Assembly (NCBI RefSeq): GCF_001514205.1
Contig: NZ_KQ948763.1
Location: 62,001 to 126,000 of the forward strand
Source: Streptomyces griseoruber
GTDB lineage: Bacteria; Actinomycetota; Actinomycetes; Streptomycetales; Streptomycetaceae
DNA: 64,000 nucleotides
Direction: 5' to 3'
The position numbers and the translations under genes are program-made. Shown here piece by piece: positions 58,411 through 64,000 of this stretch. Each line of letters begins with the position of its first letter. The stretch's first letter is position 1. Under the pieces are notes generated by a model. The model was not told the origin of the DNA and ran no database searches. It saw nothing but the letters and a program-made list of their open reading frames with translations.

Positions 58411-58420
<10 letters not shown>
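54236..58420 (+). CDS. jetC: Wadjet type II JetC (TIGR02680, SMC-like ATPase)
   Basis: A 1394-residue SMC-like ATPase. Walker A GNNGTGKS is at 50-57, after the family start GRWRPLRIGLVDLFHYD. Two long coiled-coil regions (about 235-560 and 740-1080) flank a central hinge-like globular part (about 600-700). The signature SGGER is at 1258-1262 and Walker B TLDEAFAGVD has Asp1293 and Glu1294. JetC dimers extrude DNA loops using ATP and so detect small circular DNA. All catalytic residues are present, so the ATPase should work. The ATG of jetD overlaps the stop. Confidence 0.93.
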
Positions 58421-62382
<3,962 letters not shown>

Positions 62383-62388
62383 GCGAAC

Positions 62389-62424
62389 AACCTACCCGGC
62401 TAAACACGAATAGTTCAAGAAAAC
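62389..62424 (-). promoter_or_regulatory. furA-katG promoter and FurA operator
   Basis: On the minus strand TTGAAC (62418-62413) and TAGGTT (62394-62389) are 18 bases apart, with TAGGTT ending 6 bases before the furA ATG. The AT-rich segment 62400-62424 (TTTTCTTGAACTATTCGTGT) resembles known actinobacterial FurA boxes and covers the -35 region, fitting autorepression. Confidence 0.7.
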
Positions 62425-62590
62425 GACGGCAACAAGTTTGGTGTGTCGTGTCGGAGCTGGTTCGTCCCGCTATGGTGGCGTACGGAGGGACCGGGAGAGG
62501 GTGCTCCCGGGCCGGACGGGGCCGGTGGGTCCGGTGGGGCCCGTGCCAGAATGGGCGTCCCGTCGTCACCGCCGATCACCGAGGTGCCCC

Positions 62591-63241
62591 GTGACCAAGC
62601 CCGTGGCCCGCGAGCCGCAGCGCCGAAATTCGCGGTCCAACCGGGCGCGCATCCTCGCCACGGCCCGCCGGGAGCTCGGCCGGAACCCCGACGTCACCCT
62701 GGAGGAGCTGGCGCGCGCCTCCGGTGTCGTACGGCGCACCCTCTTCGGGCACTTCCCCGGGCGGGCCGCGCTGCTGGAGGCGCTCGCGGAGGAGGCGTCC
62801 GAGACGCTGCGCGGGGTGCTGGAGATCGCCCGGCGGCCGGAGGAGCCGGCCGAGCGGGCGCTCGCGCACTTCGTGCGCTGCATCTGGCCCGTCGGCGACC
62901 GTTACCGGCTGCTGCTCGCGCTCGCCCGGCGCGATCTGGGCATGGAGCGTGTCGCCGAGATCCTGGCGCCCGCCCGTGACGAGGTCACGTCCATCCTGGA
63001 GCGCGGCCGGCGCGACGGGGTCTTCCCCACCCCGCTGCCGCCCGCCGTGCTGAGCGCGGCGCTGGAGGCCATGCACCTCGCCCTGCTGGAGCAGGTCAAC
63101 ACCGGCGCGCTGGAGGACGACGGCACCCGGACCGCCGTCGTCACGCTCATCGCGGCCGGGGTGCCGGCGGAGCGGGCGGGCGCGGTGGTCGAGGGGGTCG
63201 CGCCCGAGGTGACGGCCGTGGAGCCCGACGACGTGGGGTAG
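62591..63241 (+). CDS. TetR-family regulator
   Basis: A 216-residue repressor. The N-terminal helix-turn-helix (about 14-60) reads RSNRARILATARRELG and TLEELARASGVVRRTLFGHF, the TetR pattern. The C-terminal ligand domain (75-200) ends in an acidic tail. The GTG at 62591 has GAGGTG 4-9 bases upstream; the in-frame codon at 62438 has no ribosome site. It directly precedes, on the same strand, a DHA2-type exporter whose promoter carries a duplicated operator-like repeat, so it probably represses that exporter until a drug-like ligand binds. Confidence 0.85.
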   Translation: MTKPVAREPQRRNSRSNRARILATARRELGRNPDVTLEELARASGVVRRTLFGHFPGRAALLEALAEEASETLRGVLEIARRPEEPAERALAHFVRCIWPVGDRYRLLLALARRDLGMERVAEILAPARDEVTSILERGRRDGVFPTPLPPAVLSAALEAMHLALLEQVNTGALEDDGTRTAVVTLIAAGVPAERAGAVVEGVAPEVTAVEPDDVG

Positions 63242-63261
63242 CGGCGCGCGTGAGCCGTGCG

Positions 63262-63290
63262 GAAGGGGGCCCTCCCTGAGGGCCCCCTTC
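63262..63290 (+). terminator. Hairpin terminator after the TetR gene
   Basis: A perfect 13-bp stem (63262-63274 with 63278-63290) and a 3-base loop lie 20 bases after the TetR stop, separating it from the exporter transcript. Confidence 0.88.
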
Positions 63291-63315
63291 GGCGTTTCCG
63301 TGCCCGGCCCGCTAT

Positions 63316-63361
63316 TTGCACGCCAGTGAGCAATCAATTAGTCTGCACATCAGTGGGCAAT
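63316..63361 (+). promoter_or_regulatory. Exporter promoter with two operator-like repeats
   Basis: TTGCAC (63316-63321) and TAGTCT (63339-63344) are 17 bases apart, a strong vegetative promoter. An 18-base repeat (TGCAC-nn-CAGTG-n-GCAAT) occurs at 63317-63334 and 63344-63361, 15 of 18 identical, 27 bases apart. Each copy is itself a partial palindrome (TTGC...GCAA). The first covers the -35 and spacer, the second overlaps the end of the -10 and the start site, ideal for TetR repression. Confidence 0.7.
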
Positions 63362-63387
63362 TATCTCGTCGCCGCTAGGAGTCCCCG

Positions 63388-64000
63388 ATGCCTTTGCTTG
63401 CCGGTACACCCGTGGAGAAGATGGCCGGGCCGTACGCACGGCGCTGGTGGGCGCTTCTCGTGCTCTGCCTGAGCCTGCTGATCGTCGTCATGGCGAACAC
63501 GTCGCTGATCGTGGCCGCGCCCGACATGACGAAGGACCTGGACCTCTCCAGCAGCGACCTCCAGTGGGTCATCGACGGCTACACCGTCCCGTACGCGGCG
63601 CTGATGCTGGTGCTGGGTTCGATCGGTGACAAGTACAGCCGCCGCGGCGCCCTGATCCTGGGCCTGCTGGTCTTCGCGGGCGGCTCGGTGATGGGCAGCC
63701 TGGTCGACGAGACCGCCCTGGTCATCACAGCCCGCGCGATCATGGGCGTCGGTGCCGCGGTGGTCATGCCGGCCACGCTGTCGCTGCTGGTCGCGACGTT
63801 CCCCAAGCGGGAGCGGGCCCGGGCCATCACCGCCTGGACCGCCACCTCCGGCCTCGCCATCGCCGTCGGCCCGCTGGTCGCCGGCTGGCTGCTCCAGGAC
63901 CACGCCTGGGGCTCCACCTTCCTGATCAACGTCCCCATCGCGGTCGTCGCCGTCCTCGGCGCCCTCACCCTGGTCCCGCCGTCGAAGGCGGCCGGCACGG
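63388..64000 (+). CDS. DHA2-family (EmrB/QacA-type) multidrug MFS exporter, 5' part
   Basis: The first 204 residues of an exporter cut by the window end. Helices 1-6 are visible from residue 20. Diagnostic motifs are LIVAAPDMTKDLDLSSSDLQWVIDGYTV (TM1-TM2 motif D1), GDKYSRRGALILG (motif A) and VGAAVVMPATLSLLVATFPKRERARAI followed by GPLVAGWLL (motif C), which mark a 14-helix proton-driven antiporter for hydrophobic compounds. TAGGAG precedes the ATG by 7 bases. It is probably repressed by the TetR protein encoded just upstream. Confidence 0.9.
   Translation, partial: MPLLAGTPVEKMAGPYARRWWALLVLCLSLLIVVMANTSLIVAAPDMTKDLDLSSSDLQWVIDGYTVPYAALMLVLGSIGDKYSRRGALILGLLVFAGGSVMGSLVDETALVITARAIMGVGAAVVMPATLSLLVATFPKRERARAITAWTATSGLAIAVGPLVAGWLLQDHAWGSTFLINVPIAVVAVLGALTLVPPSKAAGT

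Overview
The window is a 64 kb piece of chromosome from a high-GC actinomycete, almost certainly a Streptomyces. The reasons are the very strong third-position G/C bias, the frequent GTG starts, the many start-stop overlaps (GTGA, ATGA), the numerous promoters whose -10 box lies 6-8 bases from the start codon, and a run of Streptomyces core genes (sepH, coproporphyrin ferrochelatase, cutR/cutS, DUF4193, DUF3093, dut, DUF3710, kdpD/kdpE, DUF3159). No tRNA, rRNA or CRISPR array was seen.

Layout. 0-13 kb is conserved housekeeping: a sulfurtransferase tail, sepH, an FAD lactone oxidase with an MFS transporter, ferrochelatase, an inositol-phosphatase-like enzyme, the CutR/CutS two-component system and several small actinobacterial proteins. 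13.3-14.6 kb holds a secreted alginate-lyase-family protein under a promoter that carries a DasR-like site. 14.7-23.3 kb looks like a potassium-homeostasis block: KdpD/KdpE without kdpABC, two TrkA-type RCK proteins, a 31-residue membrane peptide and a KimA-like APC-fold permease. A TRAM-type RNA methyltransferase follows. 24.9-26.5 kb is scarred: an IS5-family element lies beside a wrecked thioredoxin reductase gene that also contains a palindromic Streptomyces-type repeat.

26.6-32.5 kb is a four-gene operon: a GT2-GtrA fusion, a large GT39/ArnT-like enzyme, a response regulator and a histidine kinase. 32.4-33.9 kb is a graveyard of frameshifted regulator and lyase remnants. 34.1-42.2 kb is a compact envelope-type cluster with leaderless promoters: a polytopic membrane protein, a membrane molybdopterin oxidoreductase, a methyltransferase, a DUF2064 protein, a GT2, a two-component system and a sugar-nucleotide epimerase. 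At 44.5 kb a truncated TPR regulator and a truncated PhzF gene meet head to head, as expected of a deletion. 45.5-50.5 kb is a cobalt/corrinoid uptake island: two oppositely oriented cobalamin riboswitches precede cbtBA and a btuFCD-like transporter, with a catalytically degenerate histidine phosphatase at the operon end.

51.5-59.8 kb encodes a complete four-gene SMC-type anti-plasmid system, Wadjet type II (JetABCD), the main defence locus here. It is followed by the peroxide-defence pair furA-katG in the opposite orientation, then a TetR regulator and the start of a DHA2 drug exporter whose promoter is covered by two near-identical operator-like repeats.
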